Counted from the stretch's first letter, positions 1 through 9,013 are shown. The stretch: DNA of 64,000 bases from Paenibacillus etheri (GCF_001012825.1 NZ_LCZJ02000043.1:109556-173555), one strand, 5' to 3'. Made by a program: numbers and translations. The notes: generated from the sequence alone by a model not told the origin.

Positions 1-66
1 TGATGACGGATCGCTTTTTTTACCACAAGACGCACTATCTATTCAGTAGGTATGAATTATACCGAC

Positions 67-1164
67 TTATTGATCTTCTAGAATCTCTGACTGCCAGCCT
101 AACTGTCTGCACATCTCGCTCATTTTACGAATATTCAGCCTAGCCTCGATCCGGGTTAAGCCCAGTCTGATCGAAGTATCCGCAGCCCAGCGAAGTAAGT
201 ACACCAAGGTATCAGCCTGCGCTTCTTTAGCTGCATAATCTAGTAATACAAGGGTATTGTCCACGACACCGGCGCGTACATATCCCCAATAGCTGCCATC
301 AAATTGCCGTATGGTAAACAACTCACGGTCTTCTGTAACCCCAACCTCTTCTAATGGACTCTCCAGATGCTCCAGCCACTCCTTTTCAGAAGTGAAATGC
401 AGTGTATATTGCGGAATGTTCCACTCAGTAGTCTGGGTCGCGAGATCGGCAAGCTGCTTACTATTTTCTAAAGATACCCATTTTTCCACGGGATGATCTA
501 ACTCGGTTGGAACGTCCACGACTATTTTCCAAGGTCTGTAGTTTATTTCTACGCCAATGGACCCTAGGATCTCAGGTATGCCGACGCTTTCCAAGCCTCT
601 TTGCTTGGCGATCCGAATAAGTGCTCTCAAAGCATCCGGTGAACCCTTTGCAACATCATTACTATGCATGACCACAATGGCTCCATTTTCAAGCGTAGGT
701 TCTACTCTGGCAACGATCTCTTCTGCAGAAATACCTGACCAATCTCCGCAATCAACGCCTTCAATATCTAGATAATCGCCCCATTCTGTCAGCCAATCGA
801 GATTTTCTTCCCGGTAGGAGCAGTATGGAAAACGCATGAAATTGGGAGAAGGAAGACCCGTTGCGTCCTGATAGGCCAGCTCAGTCAGCTTCAACTGCTC
901 TAAGAATACCGCTTTTGGTACTTGGGCCATTCGCCGATGATGATACGTATGCGGAGCAAGCACATGACCCCGGGACAGGATCGATCTCGCCTTCTCTGGA
1001 TACCGATCCATCCATTCCCCAGTGAAGAAAAAGGTGCCGACAGCACCTTCCTCCTCCAAAACATCCAGCCATAATTCAACGGGAAGTTGGGAAGGCCCAT
1101 CATCAAATGTAAACGCGCAGATTGCTTGGTTCACATCGCCTTTCCAAACCGCTTTAGCTGACAT
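67..1164 (-). CDS. Cytosolic NodB-type deacetylase with C-terminal acetyltransferase-like domain
   Basis: About 365 aa. The N-terminal two thirds carry all NodB/CE4 motifs: TFDDGPS, HTYHH, RFPY, DCGDWS and VVMHS. The last ~120 residues (WGYVRAGVVDN, then LVYLLRWAA and LTRIEARLN) resemble a GNAT acetyltransferase fold. No signal peptide or membrane segment is seen, so it should act in the cytoplasm, unlike most CE4 enzymes. The start is MSAKAVWKG at 1164, preceded by a GAGGCG ribosome site; an upstream in-frame start would overlap the preceding gene. It is the last gene of the sugar operon, 22 bp after the GH4 gene. In E. coli the unrelated deacetylase ChbG deacetylates chitobiose-6-P before the GH4 enzyme ChbF cuts it; I infer a similar role. 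The GNAT-like call is less certain than the NodB call. Confidence 0.85.
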   Translation of the reverse strand: MSAKAVWKGDVNQAICAFTFDDGPSQLPVELWLDVLEEEGAVGTFFFTGEWMDRYPEKARSILSRGHVLAPHTYHHRRMAQVPKAVFLEQLKLTELAYQDATGLPSPNFMRFPYCSYREENLDWLTEWGDYLDIEGVDCGDWSGISAEEIVARVEPTLENGAIVVMHSNDVAKGSPDALRALIRIAKQRGLESVGIPEILGSIGVEINYRPWKIVVDVPTELDHPVEKWVSLENSKQLADLATQTTEWNIPQYTLHFTSEKEWLEHLESPLEEVGVTEDRELFTIRQFDGSYWGYVRAGVVDNTLVLLDYAAKEAQADTLVYLLRWAADTSIRLGLTRIEARLNIRKMSEMCRQLGWQSEILEDQ

Positions 1165-1186
1165 ATTTGACGCCTCATTTCTATGG

Positions 1187-2497
1187 TTATTTAGTAAAAA
1201 AGTTCGGCAAGAACTCTTTATTGGCTTCCAGCATTTCATCCAGCATACGAACCGCCACATCTACAGATGGAACGAGTGGGTGATGTACCATTGCCTGAAG
1301 GGCAAGCGCGCGATCACCGGTTACAGCGGCATCAATGGCTAGCTGCTCGTAAGTTTTGACAGCATGAATAAGTCCTTTAGCCATCGGTGGAATCTTAGTC
1401 AGTGGTAGAGGTAGTGGTCCATTCTTGGTGACAACACAGTTAACTTCAATACTTGCATCATCTGGCAAGAAATTCAGTATGCCACGATTAGCAACATTCA
1501 AGGTCTGGATGTCGTTTGATCCGTTATGGAGCGATCTCATGAGATTAACGGCTGCTTCTGAATAGAAAGCACCACCGCGTTGTTCTAGCTGTTTTGGCTT
1601 CTCGCTTAACTCAAGATTCGCGTATAGCTCAAATAGCTCTTCTTCTACGCGTTTCACGACTTCCGCACGGTTGATACCTTGCTTAAACGATTCCATCTGC
1701 TCTTCGAGCATGGCATCTGTCATATAGAAATATTTCAAGTAGTAGGAAGGCACGGCGCGAAGCGATTGTATGAATTCTGGATTCCACTCTCTAGCTGGCA
1801 CGTTCTTGGCACTATAGCCATCTGTGAGCATGTCATCCAGCTTATCTTCGCCTTCAACGTCAATTCGAGTAATCCAGTGTAAGTGATTAAGACCAACAAA
1901 TTCGGCATAAACACGATCGGCTGCTACGTTATATTTGGCGGATACTTGCTTGATCAAGCCGATAGGTGCATTACAGAGACCGATACTCTTTACTTTGGAG
2001 TATTTCAGAACAGCCTCAGTGACCATCCCAGCAGGATTGGTGAAATTGAGCAGCCATGCGTTAGGAGCCAGCTCTTCAATATCACGGCACACATCCAGAA
2101 TGACAGGGATCGTACGCAGTGCTTTCATCATTCCGCCAGGGCCCGTCGTTTCTTGACCAATAACACCATATTTAAGAGGAATCGATTCATCACGTGCGCG
2201 GGCATCAAGCATGCCGACACGCATTTGAGTGCTGACGAAGTCTGCGCCTTCGATAGCTTTACGGCGATCTGTAGTGAGGTGAACTTCAATAGGAAGTCCG
2301 GATTTCTCAACCATACGTTTAGCGAGATTGCCTACGATATTCAGCTTGCGAAGTCCAGGCTCAATGTCTACAAGCCATAGTTCACGAACAGGAAGCTCCT
2401 TGTAATGAAGAATAAATCCCTCTACCAATTCGGGTGTATACGAAGAACCCCCACCGATAACTGCGATCTTTAATCCTTGATTAGTTGCCAAGATCAA
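1187..2497 (-). CDS. Family 4 6-phospho-beta-glycosidase (CelF/ChbF/LicH type)
   Basis: 436 aa, the usual GH4 length. The N-terminal dinucleotide-binding segment IAVIGGGSSYTPELVEG, the NFTNPAGMVTEA segment, the metal-site GLCNAPIG and GLNHLHW motifs, and PSYYLKYFY place it in the 6-phospho-beta-glucosidase branch. GH4 enzymes use NAD and a divalent metal in an oxidation/elimination mechanism and need a 6-phosphorylated sugar. No PTS is encoded here; the adjacent kinase overlaps it by 17 bp, so the substrate is presumably phosphorylated after ABC import. The sugar (chitobiose-like or a beta-glucoside) cannot be read from sequence alone. Confidence 0.92.
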   Translation of the reverse strand: MILATNQGLKIAVIGGGSSYTPELVEGFILHYKELPVRELWLVDIEPGLRKLNIVGNLAKRMVEKSGLPIEVHLTTDRRKAIEGADFVSTQMRVGMLDARARDESIPLKYGVIGQETTGPGGMMKALRTIPVILDVCRDIEELAPNAWLLNFTNPAGMVTEAVLKYSKVKSIGLCNAPIGLIKQVSAKYNVAADRVYAEFVGLNHLHWITRIDVEGEDKLDDMLTDGYSAKNVPAREWNPEFIQSLRAVPSYYLKYFYMTDAMLEEQMESFKQGINRAEVVKRVEEELFELYANLELSEKPKQLEQRGGAFYSEAAVNLMRSLHNGSNDIQTLNVANRGILNFLPDDASIEVNCVVTKNGPLPLPLTKIPPMAKGLIHAVKTYEQLAIDAAVTGDRALALQAMVHHPLVPSVDVAVRMLDEMLEANKEFLPNFFTK

Positions 2498-3494
2498 TCA
2501 CTCCTGCCTTTTTTGTTTGTTGGATCGATTCATAATCTTGAAATTGCCGCATGTTCTCATACGCTTCACTACTAAGGGTCAAACCGCCTTGATCCATCGC
2601 GGACCAGACAGCACCTACTACAGGCTCTGTGGCGAGAGTCACGACAGTTGCTTGTGGGGCTGCAGCTTGTACAGCCTTCACAATAGGTCCGCGAATCCAG
2701 CCGCGATCCCCACGGGTTAGCAGACTTCCCGCCAGAACCACATCGAAGGTATCCTGCTCCATCCCAAGCTTGTGGATGACCGCAGCAGCGGACTTCCCTA
2801 ACTCAACGCCTTGCCGATTTAGAATCCCTAAGGCTACAGCATCTCCTTCAGCTGCTGCTTCGAAGAGCAAACGAGCAGCGTGCACAGGCACCCGTTTCCA
2901 GTGATCGAGGAAATCATTAAACATATCTGAAACTTCCTTATAACCTAGCAAGTTGAGTAGAAGTCCGGTCAAGAGGGTTGGTTGTTCCCGTCCATCCCAA
3001 GCTCTTATGACAGAGCGAAAGACTTCAATGTTGAGTGCACCGCCCCCGCCGAAATCACCATACATGTAGTCAAAACCACCACACTGATAGTGCTCTCCCT
3101 GCTGGTTCCTTCCTGCTGTGTTGGTGCCAGTTCCACAGATTAGTGCGACTCCATAAGGGCGAGTCGTTCCTGCTCGCAGTCCGATCATGGTGTCACAATT
3201 AATGGTGTAATTGGTGAAACCAATCTCGCGAATCATTGGATGTAGAATGGCATAATCGGCCTCACGATCAGCACCGGCAAGCCCAAGATAGGTATGTTGG
3301 ATGTCCTCCAATCGGAGTCCAGCCTCATCTAGCGCTCCGAATGTGGCCTCTCGAATGCTGTTGGCTGCCTCAAGGGCGCCTGTCTGGTGGTTGCCGTTAC
3401 CGCTCCTGCCCTTACCGAGAACATTGCCATGTTCATCGCTTAGTAGAGCATAGGTTTTGGTGCCTCCACCATCGATCCCCAAGTAGTAAGTCAA
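2481..3494 (-). CDS. BadF/BadG-type sugar kinase (N-acetylglucosamine kinase family)
   Basis: 337 aa ASKHA-fold kinase. The phosphate-1 motif GIDGGGTKTYALL is at the N terminus, AGADREADY follows, phosphate-2 is in ICGTGTNTAGRN near residue 115, then GDFGGGGALN, and the adenosine motif VVLAGSLLTRG lies near residue 250. The family includes eukaryotic GlcNAc kinase and bacterial GspK-like glucosamine/GlcNAc kinases. The start follows a GGAGTGACAA site. It sits between the LacI regulator (6 bp away) and GH4 gene (overlapping). I infer that it makes the 6-phosphate on an imported amino sugar or disaccharide, supplying what a PTS would otherwise provide. Confidence 0.88.
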   Translation of the reverse strand: MTYYLGIDGGGTKTYALLSDEHGNVLGKGRSGNGNHQTGALEAANSIREATFGALDEAGLRLEDIQHTYLGLAGADREADYAILHPMIREIGFTNYTINCDTMIGLRAGTTRPYGVALICGTGTNTAGRNQQGEHYQCGGFDYMYGDFGGGGALNIEVFRSVIRAWDGREQPTLLTGLLLNLLGYKEVSDMFNDFLDHWKRVPVHAARLLFEAAAEGDAVALGILNRQGVELGKSAAAVIHKLGMEQDTFDVVLAGSLLTRGDRGWIRGPIVKAVQAAAPQATVVTLATEPVVGAVWSAMDQGGLTLSSEAYENMRQFQDYESIQQTKKAGVIDLGN

Positions 3495-3500
3495 TGGTTG

Positions 3501-4514
3501 TCACTCCTTGTTTATATTATTTAATTCCTTGGAATTAGTAGATTCCCGTAAAATTAACTCTGGGTCAATCTTTACTCCAGCTCCGCGCTTCATCTTTCCA
3601 GAGATACGCTTTAAGAGCATATCGGCAGCTGCTAACCCAATTTTGTCCGAAGGCTGACGGATCGTTGTTAAATATGGATGGAGCTGTGAAGCAATATAAT
3701 GATCATCATAGCCAATCACAGCTACTTGTTCGGGTACTCGAATGCCCGCTTCCATTAAAGCGTTGATGACTCCAAGGGCGATATTGTCATCGCCAGCGAA
3801 TACTGCAGTAGGTAACTGTCCTTCGTTCAGCCAACGTTTGCAGGTTTCGTATCCCATTCCAATATCGAAATCGCCATGTATAATCTCAAATGGAGTAAGA
3901 CCTTTTTCCTCAAGCGCTTGTAGGAATCCGGCACGCCGCTCCCGCGTACTACGGAACATCTCCTGTCCACACAGATGAGCAATTGACGTATGGCCGAGCG
4001 CTAACAGATGACTGGTAGCCATATAGCCACCTTTGAAGTTGTCGATCGTGATAGAGTAGGTGTCATTCTCGGGCTTTTGGTTATCAATCAGCACATAAGG
4101 GATACCCCGCCGTTTTAATTCCACAATATAATTATCCTCTTCCATCGGAGAGAGTAGAAACAAACCGTCTACACGATCCTCTTGGATTAAATAATGGCTG
4201 TCATCCGATTCGATGCCTGTTGAGATGGAGATGGCCAAAAAATAACCATGCATTGCTAAGACTTCATTCAGCTCTTTGACCACTGCGTCAAAAAAGGAAT
4301 CCTGCAGGGTCGTGACAATAATTCCGATAATTCCCGTCTTACCGCTTGCCAGACTGCGTGCAGCTGCATTGGGGCGGTAATCCAGCTCTTTAATGGCCTC
4401 CAGCACCTTCTGACGATTTTTTTCGCGTACAGATTCGGCTCCATTTAAGACCCGGGATACAGTTACGACGGATAGTCCCGATTTTTTAGCTACATCAAAA
4501 ATACTCACTTTCAT
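3501..4514 (-). CDS. LacI-family transcriptional regulator of the 67-7854 operon
   Basis: 337 aa. The helix-turn-helix (SIFDVAKKSGLSVVTVSRVLNG, residues 4-25) and hinge (PNAAARSLASGKT) are typical, followed by a periplasmic-binding-protein-like effector domain ending in LRESTNS. The gene sits inside the operon between the lipoprotein and kinase genes, so it is probably a local repressor relieved by the imported sugar. Two 24-28 bp palindromes with a LacI-type CG centre upstream of the first transporter gene (7874-7901 and 7948-7971) are its likely targets. A stem-loop at 4608-4639 separates it from the lipoprotein gene and would lower regulator expression. Confidence 0.93.
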   Translation of the reverse strand: MKVSIFDVAKKSGLSVVTVSRVLNGAESVREKNRQKVLEAIKELDYRPNAAARSLASGKTGIIGIIVTTLQDSFFDAVVKELNEVLAMHGYFLAISISTGIESDDSHYLIQEDRVDGLFLLSPMEEDNYIVELKRRGIPYVLIDNQKPENDTYSITIDNFKGGYMATSHLLALGHTSIAHLCGQEMFRSTRERRAGFLQALEEKGLTPFEIIHGDFDIGMGYETCKRWLNEGQLPTAVFAGDDNIALGVINALMEAGIRVPEQVAVIGYDDHYIASQLHPYLTTIRQPSDKIGLAAADMLLKRISGKMKRGAGVKIDPELILRESTNSKELNNINKE

Positions 4515-4607
4515 CTCTAGTTCTCCTCGCGGCAGATTTTCCGATCCTGCTTTCTACCTTCAGTATACAGGGTTGGCAGACTGTCCGCTAAACGTATGAT
4601 TTCAAAC

Positions 4608-4639
4608 AGGCATACCGTCCCTAAAGGGACGGCATACCT
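4608..4639 (-). terminator. Stem-loop after the lipoprotein gene (partial terminator)
   Basis: The arms AGGCATACCGTCCCT and AGGGACGGCATACCT pair over about 15 bp with G-U wobbles. The stem lies just after the lipoprotein stop on the minus strand. The following tract (CCTGTTTG) is only weakly T-rich, so it may be a 3'-end stabilising or leaky element rather than a full terminator. Confidence 0.6.
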
Positions 4640-4647
4640 GCCAAACA

Positions 4648-6033
4648 TTAACGATGAATGATCTCTGTAACTTTTTTCTGAATCGTCGTCATCACTTCTT
4701 CCACAGTCTTATGTCCAGTTTCTACAGGCTGCAATTCATTAATGAACATGTCATTAATTTGCGAGTAGTTGGTAATCAAATGGTTGTATGATTCGAAGCC
4801 ATAGTTCACAGCACCCTCGTAGACATTCTTGATATCTTGCGGATCGATACCGTCAAAATGTTTATAGTAGGCTTCCGCAGCTTCTGTATTGATCGGTGGG
4901 TTACCGCCGCTCAGGTCAATGGATTTCTCTTGCACTTCGGTTGTAATCAGGTATTTAATCCATTGGAGAGCTTCCTTTGGATGCTTGGAGTCTTTCAAGA
5001 TTAGCAGCGGGTCAACATACAGAGTACTCCGTACCTTGTCATTTCCACCCCACGGTACAGCAGCAACGCCGATCTTGAATGGGAAGTCATTAGCGCCTGC
5101 GAGGTTCCATGAGCCTCCGATGGACATACCGATTTTACCTGCAACAAAGGGATCGCCGTTCTGACCGGCTACGCTTTTACTCCATTCGGTGGATGGAGAT
5201 ACTTTATCTTTGAAGACGAGATCGAACAGCTTGTTGTATGCGGCGATTACCTCTGGGGAGTCAAAATAGGTCTCGGATGGCACACCGCCATTGGTCCATG
5301 TATCCTCTGAATAAGGCTCAGCTCCAAAGTATAACGGCCGCATATCCCGTTCAGACCAGGTAAAGTCTACGCCGTATTGTGTCTTGGCAATATCATCGGA
5401 TACCAGTGTCATCTTTTTGGCATTCTCTACCATTTTGTCAAAGGTCCAACTTTTATCTTCATAGTCGCTTGTTGGGTAAGGCAGGCTGGCAGCGTCAAAC
5501 ATGTCTTTGTTATAAAGCATCAAGGTGACATACATATTAACTGGGATGCCATAGGTATGGTCTTTAACCTTGTAGATGTTCATCAAATTCTCTGGGATGT
5601 TGTAATCCTCTGCCTTGAAACCATCCTCTTTCATAAGGTCGGTCATATCGAGTAGCATACCCTTGTTATAGTATTCTGCGAAGCCGCCATACCCCCAGTG
5701 ACTTGTCACATCGGGCGATTTACCTCCAGCAATTAGTGTTTGCAGCTTGCTATCGAACTGTTCATAAGGTGCTTTTTCCACTTTGACTTTAATATTAGGA
5801 TGTTGTTTCTCGAAATCAGGGATTAACTTTTCAACAAATGTGCGGTCTTCTGAATCAATCGTGTAATGGGTAATCGTTACCGTTTCCGCTTTGCCTCCGG
5901 CATTAGTAGAGCTGCCATTTTCCTCCGATAGCGTGTTACCTGCTGATTTACCTCCGCTGCAGCCTGATAATGCCAGAACAACGAGCATGGTTGTTGCGAG
6001 TAAACACGCAATGGTTTTCCTGTTCTTGTTCAT
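4648..6033 (-). CDS. Sugar ABC transporter solute-binding lipoprotein
   Basis: 461 aa, family-1 extracellular solute-binding protein. The lipoprotein signal has a hydrophobic core (LLATTMLVVLALSG) and a lipobox ending in LSGC (Cys ~25), followed by a Ser/Gly/Asn-rich linker. The mature part starts with VTITHYTIDSEDRTFVEK and shows the usual alternation of binding-protein segments, with an N-x-GGSWN region near residue 310. A strong AGGGAGGG site precedes the start. Third gene of the operon, after the two permeases. No ATPase gene is in the cluster, so a shared MsmX-type ATPase must energise uptake (inference). Ligand unknown, probably an amino-sugar disaccharide from context. Confidence 0.92.
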   Translation of the reverse strand: MNKNRKTIACLLATTMLVVLALSGCSGGKSAGNTLSEENGSSTNAGGKAETVTITHYTIDSEDRTFVEKLIPDFEKQHPNIKVKVEKAPYEQFDSKLQTLIAGGKSPDVTSHWGYGGFAEYYNKGMLLDMTDLMKEDGFKAEDYNIPENLMNIYKVKDHTYGIPVNMYVTLMLYNKDMFDAASLPYPTSDYEDKSWTFDKMVENAKKMTLVSDDIAKTQYGVDFTWSERDMRPLYFGAEPYSEDTWTNGGVPSETYFDSPEVIAAYNKLFDLVFKDKVSPSTEWSKSVAGQNGDPFVAGKIGMSIGGSWNLAGANDFPFKIGVAAVPWGGNDKVRSTLYVDPLLILKDSKHPKEALQWIKYLITTEVQEKSIDLSGGNPPINTEAAEAYYKHFDGIDPQDIKNVYEGAVNYGFESYNHLITNYSQINDMFINELQPVETGHKTVEEVMTTIQKKVTEIIHR

Positions 6034-6067
6034 AAGCTAAACCCTCCCTGATTTGAACTATATTTGG

Positions 6068-6081
6068 CCGCCTAGTGGCGG
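6068..6081. repeat. Small intercistronic hairpin
   Basis: CCGCC-TAGT-GGCGG perfect 5-bp stem in the 52-bp gap between the permease stop and the lipoprotein start. Without a T tract it is more likely to affect mRNA processing or stability than termination. Confidence 0.35.
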
Positions 6082-6085
6082 ATTA

Positions 6086-6964
6086 TTACTTGATTCCCGT
6101 AAGTACAATACCTTCAACAAATTGCTTCTGAGCTACAGCAAATAGCGTAACGATAGGAACCATAGCAAGTACGGACGCAACCATTAGCAGATGCCAAGGC
6201 GGAATGCGAAACCGTGAAGAGGTAAGGGAGGACATACCGACTGGAAGTGTGAACTTATCAGATGAGCTTAAGTAAAGCACCGGCGTCAGTAAATCGTTCC
6301 AGTTGTAGATGAAGGCAAAGATGGCCACAGTTGCAAGTGCAGGTTTGGAGAGTGGCAGAGCTATGGTAGCCCACATCCGTATTTCACCACAGCCATCAAT
6401 GCGTCCGGCATCAAACAGCTCTTCTGGCAATGTGGAGAAGAATTGACGCAGTAGGAAAATATTATAGGCTGAGCCGAAGAAAGCAGGCACGATCAAGGGT
6501 AAAAAGGTATCGATCCAGTTCATATGCGAAAAGAGTACAAATTGCGGAATCATAATGGCCGGATAAGGCAACATCATGGTGCTCAGCAGCAGGATGAACC
6601 ACATCTGATTACCTGTACCTCTGAATCTGGCGAATCCATAGGCAACCAGCGCCGAAGAAATCAAGGTTCCCACAACGCTAAAGCCGGCGATAATCAGACT
6701 GTTTTTATAAAGCGTACCGAACTGCAGGGTATCAAATATTTCTGTGTAATTGCTCCACTGCCAGCTTTCTGGAAAAAAGGTGGGTGGGAACTTCAGCATC
6801 TCACGTTTAGACTTAAGTGAAGTGGAGACCATGAAGAACAAAGGAAGCAGCATCAGAAATGTTGTGACTACTAAAGTAATAAAGCTGAAAATCTTAAGAG
6901 GCTCCGCTTTCCGGCGGCGTCTTGTTCCTTTAGTCTGGGGGCTTAGCGCTCTGACTGTACTCAT
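6086..6964 (-). CDS. Sugar ABC transporter permease, MalG/LacG type
   Basis: 292 aa with six predicted membrane spans, beginning after a basic cytoplasmic tail (TKGTRRRRKAEP). The EAA loop that contacts the ATPase is at ELFDAGRIDGCGEIRMWATIALPLSKPALATV, in the second half. The C terminus (FVEGIVLTGIK) matches the CUT1 permease family. The start overlaps the upstream permease stop by 4 bp, so the two are translationally coupled and likely form a heterodimer. Confidence 0.93.
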   Translation of the reverse strand: MSTVRALSPQTKGTRRRRKAEPLKIFSFITLVVTTFLMLLPLFFMVSTSLKSKREMLKFPPTFFPESWQWSNYTEIFDTLQFGTLYKNSLIIAGFSVVGTLISSALVAYGFARFRGTGNQMWFILLLSTMMLPYPAIMIPQFVLFSHMNWIDTFLPLIVPAFFGSAYNIFLLRQFFSTLPEELFDAGRIDGCGEIRMWATIALPLSKPALATVAIFAFIYNWNDLLTPVLYLSSSDKFTLPVGMSSLTSSRFRIPPWHLLMVASVLAMVPIVTLFAVAQKQFVEGIVLTGIK

Positions 6965-7854
6965 TTGCGTCCGCCTCCTTCGTAGTGAACATAACGGTTA
7001 GACAATTTCATAATTAGTGCGGTACACAGCATAACTACGATGAGGAGCACCCATGCCAAGGCTGAGGAATAACCGGCACGATATTCTTTGAAAGCACTGG
7101 TGTAGAGATTATAGACATAGAACCAGGTAGAGTAATTCGGACCTCCTTGAGTCATGACAAAAGCTTGGGTAAAGACTTGGAAGGAATCGATCAGTCCCAT
7201 AATTAGTTGAAAGAGCAGCACGGGAGAGATCATCGGTAAGGTAATGTTCAAGAAAATTCTGAAGCGTCCAGCACCGTCAAGGTTCGCGGCTTCGATCAAG
7301 CTAGCCGGTACGCCTTGCAGACCTGCGAGGAATAAAATCATTCCTGAGCCTGCTGTCCAGAAGGTCATGATGATCAAGGCATACAGTGCAGTGTCTGGGT
7401 TCATCAGCCAAGCCGGTCCATGAATACCGAACCAGGAAAGGATGTAGTTGAAGAGCCCGATCTGCGGGTTGAAGATCCAGTACCATAGGAGGGACATGGC
7501 CACGCCGGATACCATGCTTGGAAAATACATGGCTGTTCGGAAAAAGCCGCGCAGAGGAATGGTCTGGTGAAGCAATAGCGCAAATCCAAGACCGAGTGCA
7601 AGCTGGATAGGTACACCGATGAAGGTATATCTCAGCGTGACAACCACCGATTTCCAAAACAGGTCATTATGAAACATCTCTGTGTAGTTAGCGAGCCCGA
7701 TAAACTTAGGCGGGTGTATGATGTCATAATCAGTAAAGCTGAAGTAAAGCGATGATAAGATAGGATAAAGGGCGAATACCAGGAAGCCGATAATCCAAGG
7801 AGAAATGAACAAATACATGAAGAACGTCTGCCGCCTGTTCTCGCGATTGATCAT
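6961..7854 (-). CDS. Sugar ABC transporter permease, MalF/LacF type
   Basis: 297 aa, six spans, with the EAA loop at LIEAANLDGAGRFRIFLNITLPMISPV. The N-terminal FMYLFISPWIIGFLVFALYPILSSLYFSFTDYD segment is characteristic of CUT1 permeases. First gene of the operon; its start lies 20 bp from the proximal operator palindrome, so the repressor probably acts at or just after the transcription start. Confidence 0.93.
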   Translation of the reverse strand: MINRENRRQTFFMYLFISPWIIGFLVFALYPILSSLYFSFTDYDIIHPPKFIGLANYTEMFHNDLFWKSVVVTLRYTFIGVPIQLALGLGFALLLHQTIPLRGFFRTAMYFPSMVSGVAMSLLWYWIFNPQIGLFNYILSWFGIHGPAWLMNPDTALYALIIMTFWTAGSGMILFLAGLQGVPASLIEAANLDGAGRFRIFLNITLPMISPVLLFQLIMGLIDSFQVFTQAFVMTQGGPNYSTWFYVYNLYTSAFKEYRAGYSSALAWVLLIVVMLCTALIMKLSNRYVHYEGGGRK

Positions 7855-7873
7855 GACACACCAACCTCTCGTT

Positions 7874-7901
7874 TTAAAAGTATAAGCGCTTTAACTTTTA
7901 A
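7874..7901. promoter_or_regulatory. LacI-family operator O1 (proximal)
   Basis: TTAAAAGT-ATAAGCGCTTTA-ACTTTTAA is a 28-bp palindrome with only two mismatched pairs and the central GCGC typical of LacI-family sites. It lies 20 bp upstream of the first transporter gene. Probably bound by the regulator at 3501-4514 (inference). Confidence 0.75.
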
Positions 7902-7947
7902 TTATGATAATACTATTAAATAACAATAATAATAGGAATATCGATAT

Positions 7948-7971
7948 AAAAGTTTAACCGCTTTAACTTTT
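7948..7971. promoter_or_regulatory. LacI-family operator O2 (distal)
   Basis: AAAAGTTTAA-CCG-CTTTAACTTTT shares the arms of O1. Centres are 72 bp apart, close to seven helical turns, a spacing that allows repressor looping. The stretch between the two holds the AT-rich promoter region of the transporter operon. The rest of the 7855-8215 gap is AT-rich with no further gene seen. Confidence 0.72.
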
Positions 7972-8215
7972 TTGAGTCGCTTAATAAACTTATCATAGTG
8001 GATGATCACTAAATAATCAACACTTATTTTTAATTATAAGAGCGCTATCAGTCATTAAACATAACATAAATCCTATTAATTTTGTGAGAAAAGTCCATGA
8101 ATAAGATTTATAAGGTCTTCGTGTAAGTGATTATGACATGTAATTATTATTTTCGATTGAAATTTCTCATGCTATGATTAGGCTTGGTACTATTTTTTAG
8201 AATCGAGGAGACTGA

Positions 8216-9013
8216 GTGACCACAAGACCGTACTTGAAAATGATACAGCATTCCGTTAAATCTTTAGGCATTACCTTTGAGGAAATCACACCAAACTTTG
8301 TGTATAGAGCGACAGATGGTGCCAAATCGTTTGTGATGGTAGACGCTGAAATAGGTCTGAATAGCAGTGCCTCTACGATCATTGCGATGAGTAAATCTCT
8401 AACTTATGACGTTTTGCACAAAGGTAATATACCGGCTGTAGAACATGCATATTTAGCGCATCCTGACGCTAGATTTAATCATTCCAACCCTTACGAATTA
8501 GCTGAACGTTCTTTTTATAAGTTCAATGAGCAGGTAGTTGTGAAGCAGGATAACGGAGCACAGGGGAATCATGTGTACAAAATTAATGAGGTAGCCGATC
8601 TGCACGAAAAGCTGAATTTATTATTTTCTTTACAGCTTAATGGGGCGATAGGTCCTTATTATGAAGCGGAGATTGAGTATAGAATCGTAACCTTTAATCA
8701 TCAGGCGCGTGTATTCCTTGGCAAAAAGAGAGTTCATTCCTGGAAGCATAATTTGATTAACGGGGCTGTTGCTATTGAGGTTAGCGATCAGACCAAACGA
8801 GCGGCGCTAGCGGAGCTTGCTTCCGAGACCTCTAAAGCAATGGGCCTTGATTTCTGCTCCGTGGATATCTTGGAGACAAATCAAGGCCTCATGGTGATCG
8901 AAGTTAATCATAAGGTTATGTTGGATGAGTATTGTAAGCAGAATCCAAGCGAAGTGCCAGCTCTAGCTGACCTTTATAGGAAAGTTATCCTCCAGCGCTT
9001 TGAGAAGCTATAA
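8216..9013 (+). CDS. RimK-like ATP-grasp ligase
   Basis: 265 aa with a GTG start preceded by GAGGAG. ATP-grasp features are visible: QVVVKQDNGAQGNHVYKI (P-loop-like nucleotide segment, residues ~103-120), EAEIEYRIVTF (mid-domain) and the metal-binding end GLDFCSVDILETNQGLMVIEVNHKV, which matches the RimK/cyanophycin-ligase pattern D-x-x-E-x-N. The family joins a carboxyl-phosphate to an amine, typically adding amino acids. The N-terminal pre-grasp part is short. It converges with, and overlaps by 6 bp, the Mur-ligase gene. Substrate unknown; the neighbours suggest a Glu-containing peptide or amide. Confidence 0.8.
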   Translation: MTTRPYLKMIQHSVKSLGITFEEITPNFVYRATDGAKSFVMVDAEIGLNSSASTIIAMSKSLTYDVLHKGNIPAVEHAYLAHPDARFNHSNPYELAERSFYKFNEQVVVKQDNGAQGNHVYKINEVADLHEKLNLLFSLQLNGAIGPYYEAEIEYRIVTFNHQARVFLGKKRVHSWKHNLINGAVAIEVSDQTKRAALAELASETSKAMGLDFCSVDILETNQGLMVIEVNHKVMLDEYCKQNPSEVPALADLYRKVILQRFEKL

